Source: an uncultured beta proteobacterium
Lineage (GTDB): Bacteria; Pseudomonadota; Gammaproteobacteria; Burkholderiales; Burkholderiaceae_A
Assembly (NCBI GenBank): GCA_902625535.1
Contig: CACOBT010000001.1
Coordinates: forward strand, 62,001 to 126,000
Length of the DNA stretch: 64,000 nt
Reading direction: 5' to 3'
Part shown: in pieces, positions 43,241 through 52,648 of the stretch
Position numbering within the stretch: position 1 is the first letter of the stretch
Layout of the letters: the number at the start of each line of letters is the position of its first letter
Translations under genes and position numbers: made by a program
The notes under the pieces: generated by a model
The model's database searches: none
What the model was told of the DNA's origin: nothing
The model's input: the letters and a program-made list of their open reading frames with translations, nothing else

Positions 43241-44608
43241 GTGAGAGAGGGTTCACTTGAAGCGCCGACCAGGAATGCTTTGTTATGGAAAAATGATCAG
43301 TTTTACGACGAAGAGGCCTGCATTGACGAGTTGGAGCGCATTTTCGATATTTGCCATGGGTGCAGAAGATGCGTAAGCCTGTGCAATTCATTTCCAACAT
43401 TATTCGATTTGATTGACGAAGGTGAATCAGGGGAATTGGATTCCGTTGACGTTACTGATTATTGGAAGGTTGTTGACCAATGCTACTTGTGTGATGTTTG
43501 TTATTTAGCTAAGTGTCCTTACGTTCCCCCTCATCCATGGAATTTAGATTTTCCACATACCATGCTCAGAGCAAAAGCTATCCAATTCAAAAAGGGTACT
43601 CGAAACAAAACGCGAGATACTATTTTATCTAATACAAGTGCGAACGGAAAATTTGCATCTATCCCTGTCGTAACGGAGACTATCAATTTTGCAACAGATA
43701 ACAAGATATTAAGATCTGCGGGCGAAAAAATTGCTGGAGTACACAAGTCTGCGTGGTTACCCAAGTTTACTAAAAAAACGTTTGAAAAGAACTTTGAAAT
43801 TTCTGATGACTACGCTGTGCAAGATGGGAAATTGACTAAGGGGAAAGTAGCTGTCTACGCTACTTGTTACATAAACTGGAATGAACCGGGAATTGGCCAT
43901 GATTTGCTTGAGATTTTAAAGATCAACAAGATCCCTTACAAAGTGGTCGAAAAACAAGCATGTTGTGGCATGCCGAAGTTAGAGTTAGGAGATCTCGATT
44001 CAGTGGAACAATTAAAAAACCGAAATATACCAAAAATGGTAAATTTGGCTAAAAACGGGTACGTGATTGTTTCTCCAATACCTTCATGCACATTGATGTT
44101 TAAACAGGAATTGCCGTTGTTATTTCCAGATGATCAAGATGTACAAATCGTCGGAAAAGCGATGATGGATCCCTTTGAGTATTTTAGGGCTCGGATGAAG
44201 GATAACCTGTTTAAATTAGATTTCAGGTCAGGACCGGGGAATGTGTCTTACCACGTGAGTTGCCACCTTCGAGTCCAAAATGTAGGACAAAAAACTAGGG
44301 AGGTATTGGAGAAGTTACCCGATAGCGCCATTAATACGGTCGAAAGATGCTCCGGGCATGCAGGTACCTGGGGGATAAAAAAAGAATTTCACGAAATGTC
44401 TCTTAAGATCGGCAGGCCAGTTTTCAGACAAATGAGGACGCATAAAAATGCAGATAATGGCGCGCCTGATATCATAGCATCGGACTGCCAGTTGGCTGCC
44501 CAGCACATAAAACAAGGAATTGGGTCGGAGGCCGATGATAGGGTTAAGCACCCTTTAACAATACTTGCAGAGGCATATAAAAACGATCAGCAGGGATCCA
44601 AACCATGA
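43241..44608 (+). CDS. HdrC/GlpC-like (Fe-S) oxidoreductase with two 4Fe-4S sites and CCG domain
   Basis: A 455-residue iron-sulfur protein. Two 4Fe-4S sites are clear: C38-x2-C41-x2-C44-x3-C48 and C81-x2-C84-x2-C87-x4-C92. A CCG domain follows, with KQACCGMPKLELGD near 240; a second, incomplete one reads RCSGHAGTWG near 367. The set resembles heterodisulfide reductase C and GlpC, which pass electrons between membrane quinones and soluble acceptors. GTG start at 43241, with GGGAGGG upstream. DUF3501 overlaps its stop (ATGA). This trio with rubrerythrin is conserved in Proteobacteria; it probably feeds electrons to rubrerythrin. Confidence 0.88.
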   Translation: MREGSLEAPTRNALLWKNDQFYDEEACIDELERIFDICHGCRRCVSLCNSFPTLFDLIDEGESGELDSVDVTDYWKVVDQCYLCDVCYLAKCPYVPPHPWNLDFPHTMLRAKAIQFKKGTRNKTRDTILSNTSANGKFASIPVVTETINFATDNKILRSAGEKIAGVHKSAWLPKFTKKTFEKNFEISDDYAVQDGKLTKGKVAVYATCYINWNEPGIGHDLLEILKINKIPYKVVEKQACCGMPKLELGDLDSVEQLKNRNIPKMVNLAKNGYVIVSPIPSCTLMFKQELPLLFPDDQDVQIVGKAMMDPFEYFRARMKDNLFKLDFRSGPGNVSYHVSCHLRVQNVGQKTREVLEKLPDSAINTVERCSGHAGTWGIKKEFHEMSLKIGRPVFRQMRTHKNADNGAPDIIASDCQLAAQHIKQGIGSEADDRVKHPLTILAEAYKNDQQGSKP

Positions 44609-45201
44609 AAAACTCAACTAAAAAATTGACTCTGCAATCACTTTGGACGCTTGAACATTACGCTAAGTTGAGAAACAGATTTCGGCAGGAAATGATTCAA
44701 CATAAAAAAAATCGTATGGTTAGATTAGGAGAGAATCTTACTCTCCATTTTGAGGATAGTGAGACGATTAAATATCAGGTCCAAGAAATTTTGAGAATTG
44801 AAAAGACATTTGAAGAGGAAGGGATATTAGAGGAACTTGACGCGTATAACCCGTTAATTCCTGACGGCTCAAATCTCAAATGCACAATGATGATAGAGTA
44901 CCCGGATGAGTCTCTCAGAAGAGAAAAACTGAGGCTCCTTAAGGGTATTGAGGATACAGTCTGGGTCAGAGTTGAGGGTAGAGACAAGGTGTTCGCGATT
45001 GCCGATGAGGACCAAGTTAGAGAAAACAAGGAGAAAACTTCGGCGGTTCATTTCTTGCGTTTTGAGTTAGACGAGGATATGATTAAGTCGTTGAAATATG
45101 GAGTTGGGCTCGCTATAGGTGCAGATCACAAGGCTTACACGGTATCGATTGATCCTTTGCAAGTCGATGTGAGAAACAATTTAGTTAAGGACCTTATTTA
45201 G
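44605..45201 (+). CDS. DUF3501 family protein
   Basis: A 198-residue soluble protein of DUF3501. It has RLGENLTLHFEDSETIKYQVQEILRIEK near residues 37-65 and a central ELDAYNPLIPDGSNLKCTMMIEYPD, both characteristic of the family. Biochemical function is not known; it always travels with the (Fe-S) protein and rubrerythrin, and may be an assembly or adaptor subunit. It overlaps the preceding gene by 4 bp. Confidence 0.9.
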   Translation: MKNSTKKLTLQSLWTLEHYAKLRNRFRQEMIQHKKNRMVRLGENLTLHFEDSETIKYQVQEILRIEKTFEEEGILEELDAYNPLIPDGSNLKCTMMIEYPDESLRREKLRLLKGIEDTVWVRVEGRDKVFAIADEDQVRENKEKTSAVHFLRFELDEDMIKSLKYGVGLAIGADHKAYTVSIDPLQVDVRNNLVKDLI

Positions 45202-45208
45202 AGGACGA

Positions 45209-45586
45209 TTGTTGGCGGGTAACACGAGAAACGTATTTGGCGAAGTACTTCAACCATGCAGTATGAATCCAAAAACTGGATTTTTTCGAGATGGTTGTTG
45301 TAAAACCAGCGAAAGCGATTATGGCTCGCACACAGTCTGTGTCCGAATTACAGAAGCGTTTTTACTTTTTTCCTCTAAAGAAGGTAATGACTTGTCTACT
45401 CCCCGGCCCGAATTGGATTTTCCTGGTCTTAAGCCTGGCGACCAATGGTGTGTTTGTGCAGGCAGGTGGAAGGAGGCAGCGGAAGCTGGGTGCGCCCCTC
45501 CCGTCGTTCTAGGCTCTACAAACGAGAAAGCGCTTGACGTGGTCTCAATGGCAGATCTAGAGTATCACGCTTTAATTGCTGAATAG
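45209..45586 (+). CDS. DUF2237 family protein
   Basis: A 125-residue protein of DUF2237. GNTRNVFGEVLQPCSMNP, TGFFRDGCC, GSHTVCVRITEAFL, GNDLSTPRPELDFPGLKPGD and QWCVCAGRW are the family landmarks; the conserved cysteines suggest a metal or redox site. Function unknown. Start is TTG 45209 with GAGGA just upstream, 7 bp after DUF3501, so it is in the same operon. Confidence 0.9.
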   Translation: MLAGNTRNVFGEVLQPCSMNPKTGFFRDGCCKTSESDYGSHTVCVRITEAFLLFSSKEGNDLSTPRPELDFPGLKPGDQWCVCAGRWKEAAEAGCAPPVVLGSTNEKALDVVSMADLEYHALIAE

Positions 45587-45594
45587 GATATGAA

Positions 45595-46371
45595 ATGGGT
45601 AAATGTACAACTGAGAAAGTTACAGAGGTAAAACATTGGACCGATACATTATTTTCCTTTAAGACAACCAGAAATAGGTCCTTGAGATTTAAAAATGGTC
45701 ATTTTGTGATGATAGGACTAATAGTGGACGGTAAACCATTGTTACGGGCCTACAGTGTTGTCAGTCCCAATTATGAGGAACAACTGGAATTTTTGTCTAT
45801 TAAAGTACCTGATGGGCCTCTTACCTCCAGGCTGCAGCATATTAAAGTAGGAGATGACATTCTCGTTGGTGAAAAGGCAGTAGGCACACTGGTAATTGAC
45901 GATCTAAATCCAGGTAAACACTTGTACCTTTTGTCAACTGGGACTGGACTTGCGCCGTTTATGAGTATTATTAGAGATCCTGACACTTATGAAAGGTTTG
46001 AGAAGATAGTGCTGGTACACGGAGTGAGACAAAAAGCAGAGCTGGCTTACAAAGATTATATAGAAAATGAATTGCCGAATGATGAATTTTTGTCGGAAAT
46101 TATTAATGGTCGATTGTTATATTATCCTACTGTTACCAGAGAAGCTTTTACTCATACTGGTAGGATTACAAAGGCTTTAACAGAGGGTAATTTATTCCGT
46201 GATTTGAAATTGCCGAAATTAAGTTCCGAGATAGATAGAGCGATGATTTGTGGTAGTCCGGAAATGTTAAGTGAAATTTCAAGTATTCTCGATAACTTTG
46301 GTTTGGCAGCATCACCGTCTCAGGGCAGGTTGGGGGACTATGTTATTGAACGGGCGTTTGTTGGCGAATAG
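45595..46371 (+). CDS. fpr: Ferredoxin-NADP reductase
   Basis: A 258-residue flavoprotein. The FAD site is RAYSVVSP and the NADP site begins STGTGLAPFMSIIRDP, with VHGVRQKAELAY and MICGSPEM after it; the end YVIERAFVGE, finishing in Glu, is typical of bacterial Fpr. It moves electrons between NADPH and ferredoxin or flavodoxin. It is the fifth gene of the rubrerythrin operon, 8 bp after DUF2237, which suggests it supplies the electrons used there. Its end overlaps the convergent dehydrogenase-like gene by 29 bp. Confidence 0.92.
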   Translation: MGKCTTEKVTEVKHWTDTLFSFKTTRNRSLRFKNGHFVMIGLIVDGKPLLRAYSVVSPNYEEQLEFLSIKVPDGPLTSRLQHIKVGDDILVGEKAVGTLVIDDLNPGKHLYLLSTGTGLAPFMSIIRDPDTYERFEKIVLVHGVRQKAELAYKDYIENELPNDEFLSEIINGRLLYYPTVTREAFTHTGRITKALTEGNLFRDLKLPKLSSEIDRAMICGSPEMLSEISSILDNFGLAASPSQGRLGDYVIERAFVGE

Positions 46372-47341
46372 TTGATAACTGCTTTTTATTTGTTTTAATA
46401 AACTTGTCGACTGTGGGGTAATTCAGATTAACCTTTAGCTCTTCTTGGAGTCTTTTGTTGTCTACACGTCGCGATTCATTCAAAAAACTCATTGCCATTT
46501 CTGATATGAGTCCCTTTTCAGCTAATTTAGTAAGTTCAAAAATGCTCGCTCTCACTGGTTTTTCTATTCCAATAGCGGAGGCAATCAAATCCATATATTC
46601 AGACATTTTCAGTTCAGAATTATCAACTACGTTAGTTACTCGGGAACGCTTTCCTCTAAATAATGCGAGGTATGCAGTTCTAGCAAGGTCTTTCTCGTGA
46701 ATATGATTTGTATAAATATCTTCTTCGTTATTTAAAACCGGAGTCTTTTTAAGTAGGCGAGATAGCGGTAGTCGATTTATGGAGTAGATACCTGGGACTC
46801 GTAAAACATGAAAGTTTAGTTTCCTAACCTTATTTTCTGCATCAAGTCTCCTGAGAGATCTCTTATTTTTCGGAATACATTTGCTAGTTTCATTTATTTT
46901 TTTTCCATTTTTATCGCCATAAACACCAGTTGTACTTAAGTAAACTCCTTTTTTCTGCGCAGCCTCTTTTTTTGATAATTCAATCGCTAGTAAACGAGTT
47001 CGACTATCTTTTTCCTGACCACGTAAACTATTGTTAGAGTCCATGGTGGGTATGAGCACGATGATCATCGAACCTAAAGATGCTATTCGTTTAATATTTT
47101 TACGTTCATCAAGATCAAGTGCCATCGACAAGACGTTATCACTTCTTCTTTTTTTATCACTTGAGTCGCTTTTCTCAGTTAGTTTTTTTTTTCTTGAAAC
47201 ACACAGTAGCCTAATGTGTGGACCACTATTTTTTTTATATCTTTGTTTAATAATTTCTGTTCCGACTTTCCCACAGCCGTAAAGCACAATAGTCTTCCTT
47301 TTGTGCTTTAGTTCAAGCAATTCATTACACGAATGGTACAT
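46343..47341 (-). CDS. YeeZ-like SDR-family (epimerase-type) protein
   Basis: A 332-residue protein with an N-terminal Rossmann fold, starting IVLYGCGKVGTEI, and the STTGVYGDKNG segment found in YeeZ-like extended short-chain dehydrogenase relatives. The catalytic Tyr-x3-Lys is altered there, so it may bind NAD(P) without classical activity. It is unusually basic. Substrate unknown. It precedes livF on the same strand by 11 bp only in the reverse order (livF ends just upstream), so it may be the last gene of the ilvD-liv transcript. Confidence 0.7.
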   Translation of the reverse strand: MYHSCNELLELKHKRKTIVLYGCGKVGTEIIKQRYKKNSGPHIRLLCVSRKKKLTEKSDSSDKKRRSDNVLSMALDLDERKNIKRIASLGSMIIVLIPTMDSNNSLRGQEKDSRTRLLAIELSKKEAAQKKGVYLSTTGVYGDKNGKKINETSKCIPKNKRSLRRLDAENKVRKLNFHVLRVPGIYSINRLPLSRLLKKTPVLNNEEDIYTNHIHEKDLARTAYLALFRGKRSRVTNVVDNSELKMSEYMDLIASAIGIEKPVRASIFELTKLAEKGLISEMAMSFLNESRRVDNKRLQEELKVNLNYPTVDKFIKTNKKQLSTIRQQTPVQ

Positions 47342-47352
47342 TATTATCTTTT

Positions 47353-48075
47353 TTAAATTCCTAAATAAGCCTTTTTCACCGAATCATCAGCTAACAATTC
47401 ACTAGCCTCTGCTTTTCGAGTTATCTCTCCCGACTCTAAAATTATAGCTTGTTGGACTATTTTGAGAGCAAGTCCTGCATTTTGTTCGACAAGGACAACT
47501 GTTACGCCCTTAAGAGTTATGTTTTTAATTACATTGAAAATCTGTTCTGTTATGATCGGGGCAAGTCCCATCGACGGTTCATCTAATAATAAGAGTTCTG
47601 GTTCTCCAATTAGCGCGCGAGAAATAGCTAGCATTTGTTGTTCTCCACCCGATAGTGTACCAGCAAGTTGGTTTAACCTTTCTTTTAATTTGGGGAAAAG
47701 AGTAAACTGTTCTTCAAGTTTTTTCTGAAGATACTCCTTGTCGTAATTTTTAATGTAAGAGCCAATCAGAAGATTTTCCATAACTGTCAACCTTGAAAAA
47801 ATACCTCGACCTTCCGGAACCAAGGTTATACCATACGACGCCCTAACATGTGCGCCAGTGGTAGTAATATCTTCGCTTCTAAATCTAACATGACCGCCCG
47901 AGTTTTTTTTTAATCCGGATAGTCCCTTTAAAAGCGTTGTTTTGCCTGCACCGTTAGCCCCAATGACAGCAAGTGAAGAGCGTTCATCTAGTGCCACCGA
48001 AAAATTACGTACAGCGACGATTCCTCCGTAACTAAGTTCAAGATTTTCAACCTCAAGGATTTTTTTTCCGTTCAT
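47353..48075 (-). CDS. livF: Branched-chain amino acid ABC transporter ATPase LivF
   Basis: A 240-residue ATPase. Walker A is GANGAGKTTLLKGLSGL, the signature is LSGGEQQMLAI, Walker B LLLLDEPSMGLAP, and the family-specific LVPEGRGIF is present. With LivG it drives import of leucine, isoleucine and valine, or related amides and urea-like solutes. It starts 24 bp after livG. Order ilvD-livH-livM-livG-livF. Confidence 0.93.
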   Translation of the reverse strand: MNGKKILEVENLELSYGGIVAVRNFSVALDERSSLAVIGANGAGKTTLLKGLSGLKKNSGGHVRFRSEDITTTGAHVRASYGITLVPEGRGIFSRLTVMENLLIGSYIKNYDKEYLQKKLEEQFTLFPKLKERLNQLAGTLSGGEQQMLAISRALIGEPELLLLDEPSMGLAPIITEQIFNVIKNITLKGVTVVLVEQNAGLALKIVQQAIILESGEITRKAEASELLADDSVKKAYLGI

Positions 48076-48099
48076 TCCATGTAACTTATTTAAAAAAAG

Positions 48100-48882
48100 C
48101 TAATTGTTTTTGCCTAGATATGCGTCGATGACTGCGCTATCATTCTTAATTTTTTCGGGGGCCCCATGACTTATAATTTTTCCTCTATCCATCACATAAA
48201 CGCTATCACATAAACTAGTGATTAACTTAACGTCGTGTTCAATCATTAAAATCGAAATTCCGTCGTTTGCAATTTGAGCGATTAAGTTTTTCAAATCATT
48301 TTTTTCTGTTGGGTTCATACCAGCGGCCGGCTCATCTAATGCGAGCAACAATGGTTCAGTCGCTAGTGCTCGTGCGATTTCTAATCTTCTTTGATCACCA
48401 TAGGGTAAGCTTTCGGATACCTTAAATTTTTTATTTGACAATCCTACTTTTTTTAATATTTTTAAACAAAATTCTCTCTCCTCTGCCTCTGCTTTAGAAA
48501 ATTTTTTGTTTCTTAAAATACTTGCGAGGATACCCAAGGACCAACGATTTGTCCTTACATGTCTACCAACTAAAACATTTTCGAGTACAGACATCTTGTT
48601 AAATAGCCGGATATTTTGGAACGTCCTCGCAACGCCATTCTCAACAACATTGTGAATGTTTACAGGAGAATACTTTTTTTCAAAAAGAAAAAATTCGCCT
48701 GAAGTGGGCGGTATAAGTCCAGTGATTAAATTAAAAAGTGTTGTTTTTCCAGCCCCATTGGGACCGATTAATCCTGTGACACTACCTTCATTAACAGTTA
48801 CAGAAACGTCGTCAACTGCCATCACTCCCCCGAAATATTTTTTCGCGTTTTTGACGAAAAGAATTGTATTCTCACTGGGCAT
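48100..48882 (-). CDS. livG: Branched-chain amino acid ABC transporter ATPase LivG
   Basis: A 260-residue ATPase. Walker A GPNGAGKTTLFNLITG, the LivG-specific ARTFQNIRLF, LPYGDQRRLEIARAL in place of LSGGQ, and LLALDEPAAGMNP are canonical. The ATG lies inside the last codons of livM (11-bp overlap), so they are coupled. Confidence 0.93.
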   Translation of the reverse strand: MPSENTILFVKNAKKYFGGVMAVDDVSVTVNEGSVTGLIGPNGAGKTTLFNLITGLIPPTSGEFFLFEKKYSPVNIHNVVENGVARTFQNIRLFNKMSVLENVLVGRHVRTNRWSLGILASILRNKKFSKAEAEEREFCLKILKKVGLSNKKFKVSESLPYGDQRRLEIARALATEPLLLALDEPAAGMNPTEKNDLKNLIAQIANDGISILMIEHDVKLITSLCDSVYVMDRGKIISHGAPEKIKNDSAVIDAYLGKNN

Positions 48883-49960
48883 TATTTAATTTTTTCGGAA
48901 ACAAACCCATAGGTTTAAATAACATGATAGCGACTAATGAAAATCCAAACAGAAGCATTCGTAATGCTTCTGTTGGAATTACTTCGGTTCCTAGCAAAAG
49001 TTCTTGGAGTTGTCTCGCAGTCAATCGCAGAACCTCGGGAATCGCATATAGAAGAATAGCTCCAATGATCACTCCATATACATTTCCCATTCCTCCCAAA
49101 ACAACCATTGACACAATAACTATGCTTTCCATTAAAATAAAGCTCTCGGGCGATATAAAGCCTTGAAAAGAGGCAAACAAAGAGCCTGAGATTCCTCCGA
49201 ATGATGCTCCTAGGATAAACGCCCATAACTTTACCCGAGTGGTGTTGATGCCACAGGCTTTGGCAGCAATTTCATCCTCCCTTACAGCTACCCATGCTCT
49301 TCCTAATCGGGAGTACTCCAGGCGGTTACTTATTACAATTATTAATATGCTCAGCGTTAAAAATAAATAATAATGAAGCTGGAGCGATGAAAGCTCCAAA
49401 TTAAAAAAGGTAGTACCATCTGAAAAATCAATTCCAAAAAGAATTAATGGTGAAATCCCCCCTATGCCTTGAGGTCCGTTTGTCAAATTGATAGGTGTGT
49501 TAAGGTTATTTAGAAAGATTCGAATTATTTCACCGAACCCTAGAGTGACAATGGCTAAATAATCGCCGCGAAGTCGTAATACGGGGAACCCAAGTAACAA
49601 ACCAAAAAACCCCGCAAGGACAGCAGCGATGAATATCAGTGTCCAACTTGAAAAACTAAAACCATTGGGAAAGGTGTGCTGAAAAAACGTAAGATTTTCT
49701 ATAAGATGGGGGGAGGAAAGTAACGCGAATAGATAGGCTCCGACTGCGTAAAAAGCCACGTAACCTAAATCTAGTAGTCCCGCAAAGCCAATAACAATAT
49801 TTAATCCAAGTGCCAACATTACGTACAGCAGTGAAAAAGTAACAATCCTCACCCACGCGTTTCCGATTAATTCCACCATAAACGGCAAAGAAATCAAAAA
49901 AATAACTAGGCTGAACAAGAGTATTTTTTCACGATTTTTTTTCCTACGCTCGGTCAGCAA
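48872..49960 (-). CDS. livM: Branched-chain amino acid ABC transporter permease LivM
   Basis: A 362-residue inner-membrane permease with about ten helices. LGLNIVIGFAGLLDLGYVAFYAVGAY and GRAWVAVREDEIAAKACGIN are the LivM signatures. Start is TTG at 49960, with GGAG 6 bases upstream and a 17-bp overlap with livH. Confidence 0.92.
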   Translation of the reverse strand: MLTERRKKNREKILLFSLVIFLISLPFMVELIGNAWVRIVTFSLLYVMLALGLNIVIGFAGLLDLGYVAFYAVGAYLFALLSSPHLIENLTFFQHTFPNGFSFSSWTLIFIAAVLAGFFGLLLGFPVLRLRGDYLAIVTLGFGEIIRIFLNNLNTPINLTNGPQGIGGISPLILFGIDFSDGTTFFNLELSSLQLHYYLFLTLSILIIVISNRLEYSRLGRAWVAVREDEIAAKACGINTTRVKLWAFILGASFGGISGSLFASFQGFISPESFILMESIVIVSMVVLGGMGNVYGVIIGAILLYAIPEVLRLTARQLQELLLGTEVIPTEALRMLLFGFSLVAIMLFKPMGLFPKKLNNAQ

Positions 49961-50873
49961 TCTTTTCTCCTAAAATTCCGGTTGGTCTAAAAAGAAGCAC
50001 GATAATCAAGATCACAAATGAGAATATATCCTGATAATGACTTCCCAGGATACCATTCGTCAGATCCCCTATGTACCCTGCTCCCAGGCTCTCAATTATG
50101 CCGAGAAGTAGACCGCCTAATAAAGCTCCAGCGATATTTCCAATGCCTCCCAAAACAGCTGCTGTAAAAGCTTTTAATCCAAGGAGGAAACCCATTGTGA
50201 AATGCACAAAATTATAATTTAGTGCAATTAGAACCCCTGCAGTTCCAGCCAGTGCGGCCCCAAGCATAAATGTCAGTCTAATTATTCTGTCAACCGAAAT
50301 TCCCATTAAAGAGGCATCGGAGGGGCTTTCCGAGACTGCACGCATTGCTCTACCAAGATTTGTCTTGTGAACGAGAAGAAGTAAAAGAGTCATAGAGCTT
50401 ACGGCCACAACTAGTATAAGAACCTGTTTAGGGGCTATTATAGCCCCACTAATTTTTATTGTTTCTGTGGATAAAAGGTCTGGAAAAACTTTAGGACTGG
50501 CGCCCCAAATTATCATAGCTAAAGTTTGAAGAATAATTGAAATACCAATTGCAGTGATCAGTGGCGCAAGCCTGGGAGCGTTCCTTAGGGGCTTGTATGC
50601 AACCTTTTCGATAAAAGCTGCCAGCATCGGACATAGGCTAGTAGCAAATCCCATTGATATTAACAAAACTAGTGATGCGGGCAATCCGGGGACTATGGTA
50701 TTTAAGAAAGACACACAAGATAGACCGATCATAGCACCTATCATGAGGACCTCACCGTGCGCGAAATTTATCAGTTGAAGTATTCCATAAACCATGGTGT
50801 ATCCAACAGCAACCATAGCGTATACGCTCCCGAGCACAATTCCATTTATCATTTGTTGAACAAAAATTTCCAT
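49944..50873 (-). CDS. livH: Branched-chain amino acid ABC transporter permease LivH
   Basis: A 309-residue permease with eight or so helices. The opening QQMINGIVLGSVYAMVAVGYTMVYG, NFAHGEVLMIGA and GRAMRAVSESPSDASLMGI are diagnostic. I used ATG 50873; a TTG at 50888 overlaps the ilvD stop (TTGA) and would add five residues, so translation may be coupled to ilvD. No periplasmic binding protein (LivJ/K) is encoded in this operon; it must lie elsewhere. Confidence 0.92.
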   Translation of the reverse strand: MEIFVQQMINGIVLGSVYAMVAVGYTMVYGILQLINFAHGEVLMIGAMIGLSCVSFLNTIVPGLPASLVLLISMGFATSLCPMLAAFIEKVAYKPLRNAPRLAPLITAIGISIILQTLAMIIWGASPKVFPDLLSTETIKISGAIIAPKQVLILVVAVSSMTLLLLLVHKTNLGRAMRAVSESPSDASLMGISVDRIIRLTFMLGAALAGTAGVLIALNYNFVHFTMGFLLGLKAFTAAVLGGIGNIAGALLGGLLLGIIESLGAGYIGDLTNGILGSHYQDIFSFVILIIVLLFRPTGILGEKIADRA

Positions 50874-50884
50874 ATGTTGGAATA

Positions 50885-52561
50885 TCAATCAATAGGCATA
50901 GTGTGTGCGCCTTGACTTGCGGGCCTTGCGAGACATGCATATTTTGCTAACACACCCACCTGTTGGCTCCTCTCAGGAGGTTTCCAGTTGGTTTTCCTCG
51001 TCTTTATTTCTGCGTCCGATAATGCTACGTTAATGCTCTTCTGATGAGCATCAATAATAATCCTATCTTCATCGTTAATGAGTGCAATTGTGCCGCCAAC
51101 GTAGGCTTCTGGACAGATATGGCCAACAACCATCCCCCAAGTTCCCCCAGAAAATCTCCCGTCAGTAATGAGAGCAACGCTTTCCCCTAAACCTTGCCCA
51201 ATTAAAGCAGAGGTGGGTGCTAACATCTCTCTCATGCCGGGTCCTCCTTTAGGACCCTCATATCGTATCACGACAACATCTCCCGCCTTTATTCGTCTGT
51301 TAATAATAGCCTCCATCGCTTTTTCCTCGGAGTCAAAAACACGAGCCGGGCCATCAATGAAGGGATTTTTAACTCCGGAAATTTTTGCCACGCATCCATC
51401 TAAGGCCAAATTACCTTTTAAAATAGCGAGATGCCCTTCTTTGTAGAGAGGTTCATTAAAATTCTTAATTACGCGGTCTTCTTTTTCCCTCGTTTCGATA
51501 TCAATCAACGTTTCGTTAATCGTTTTTCCGGTAATCGTCATGCAATCACCATGAATAAGTCCTTCGTCAAATAAAATTTTCATGACACGCGGGATACCTC
51601 CCGCTGTGTGCAAGTCTGTCGTTACGTATTTCCCTGAAGGTTTTAGATCGCAAATAACCGGCACTTTTTTTCTTATGCGTTCAAAGTCGTCGATATCCCA
51701 TTGGACCTTTGCAGCGTTTGCAATTGCTAAAAAATGAAGAACAGCGTTTGTTGAGCCTCCAGTGGCCATGATTACAGAGACCGCGTTTTCGATAGATCGT
51801 CGCGTTATAATTTGCTGAGGAAGAATTTTATTCTCAACAGCTTGCAACAAAACTTTTGACGATTTGAATGCGCTTTGTTCTTTTTCGAAATCTTCATTTG
51901 CCATAGTTGAGGAAAAAGGTAGGCTCATCCCCATTGCTTCAAAAGCGGAACTCATAGTGTTAGCTGTGAACATCCCTCCACAAGAGCCTGTTCCAGGACA
52001 GGCTCTTTTCTCAATTTCTTTGAGCTCTTTCGCTGAAATCTTCCCAGCAGAGTATTCTCCAACCGCTTCAAAACTTGATACGATCGTTAAATCCTTGTCC
52101 TTGTACTTACCGGGTTTGATAGTTCCCCCATAAACGTAAATTGCCGGAACATTAACTCTGGCTATTCCCATCATGCCTCCCGGCATATTTTTATCGCACC
52201 CCCCGATAACTATCAGGCCGTCAAGCCATTGGGCATTCGCGCATGTCTCTATGCAGTCAGCAATAACCTCACGGGAAATTAATGAATATTTCATTCCTTG
52301 CGTGCCCATGCTTATTCCGTCTGAAACTGTGGGCGTTCCAAATGATTGGCAGTTCCCCCCGTTAATTTTAATTCCTTTCTCAGCAGCATCTGCTAATTTT
52401 TGTAATCCGCTGTTGCATGGGGTGATTGTCGAATGGGCATTAGCCAATCCAATCATAGGTTTATCGAAATCTTCGTCCTTGTAACCCATCCCATAGTACA
52501 TTGATCTATTGGGCGCTTTTTCAGCTCCCTGTGTCACTTTACTCGACCTAAGGTTTTTCAT
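50885..52561 (-). CDS. ilvD: Dihydroxy-acid dehydratase
   Basis: A 558-residue iron-sulfur enzyme that dehydrates dihydroxy acids to the keto acids of valine and isoleucine. Cluster cysteines are in [11 protein letters not shown] and [17 protein letters not shown]; the N-terminal [18 protein letters not shown] and C-terminal [21 protein letters not shown] are canonical. First gene of an operon that continues into livHMGF, thus linking branched-chain synthesis with uptake. It lies divergent from lgt across 87 bp. Confidence 0.97.
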   Translation of the reverse strand: MKNLRSSKVTQGAEKAPNRSMYYGMGYKDEDFDKPMIGLANAHSTITPCNSGLQKLADAAEKGIKINGGNCQSFGTPTVSDGISMGTQGMKYSLISREVIADCIETCANAQWLDGLIVIGGCDKNMPGGMMGIARVNVPAIYVYGGTIKPGKYKDKDLTIVSSFEAVGEYSAGKISAKELKEIEKRACPGTGSCGGMFTANTMSSAFEAMGMSLPFSSTMANEDFEKEQSAFKSSKVLLQAVENKILPQQIITRRSIENAVSVIMATGGSTNAVLHFLAIANAAKVQWDIDDFERIRKKVPVICDLKPSGKYVTTDLHTAGGIPRVMKILFDEGLIHGDCMTITGKTINETLIDIETREKEDRVIKNFNEPLYKEGHLAILKGNLALDGCVAKISGVKNPFIDGPARVFDSEEKAMEAIINRRIKAGDVVVIRYEGPKGGPGMREMLAPTSALIGQGLGESVALITDGRFSGGTWGMVVGHICPEAYVGGTIALINDEDRIIIDAHQKSINVALSDAEIKTRKTNWKPPERSQQVGVLAKYACLARPASQGAHTMPID

Positions 52562-52648
52562 TTTTTTAATTAATATTTTATATTAAAGGTTTAACCCTAT
52601 ATTCTAATATGAACTGGGCAGAGGAGCCAGTTTGTTTGAGGACACGAA

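Noticed and set aside
52612..52632. AACTGG/CCAGTT hairpin just before lgt, perhaps a regulatory leader
   Set aside because: Stem of 6 bp with a 9-base loop only, and no T run; could be chance in a short intergenic region.
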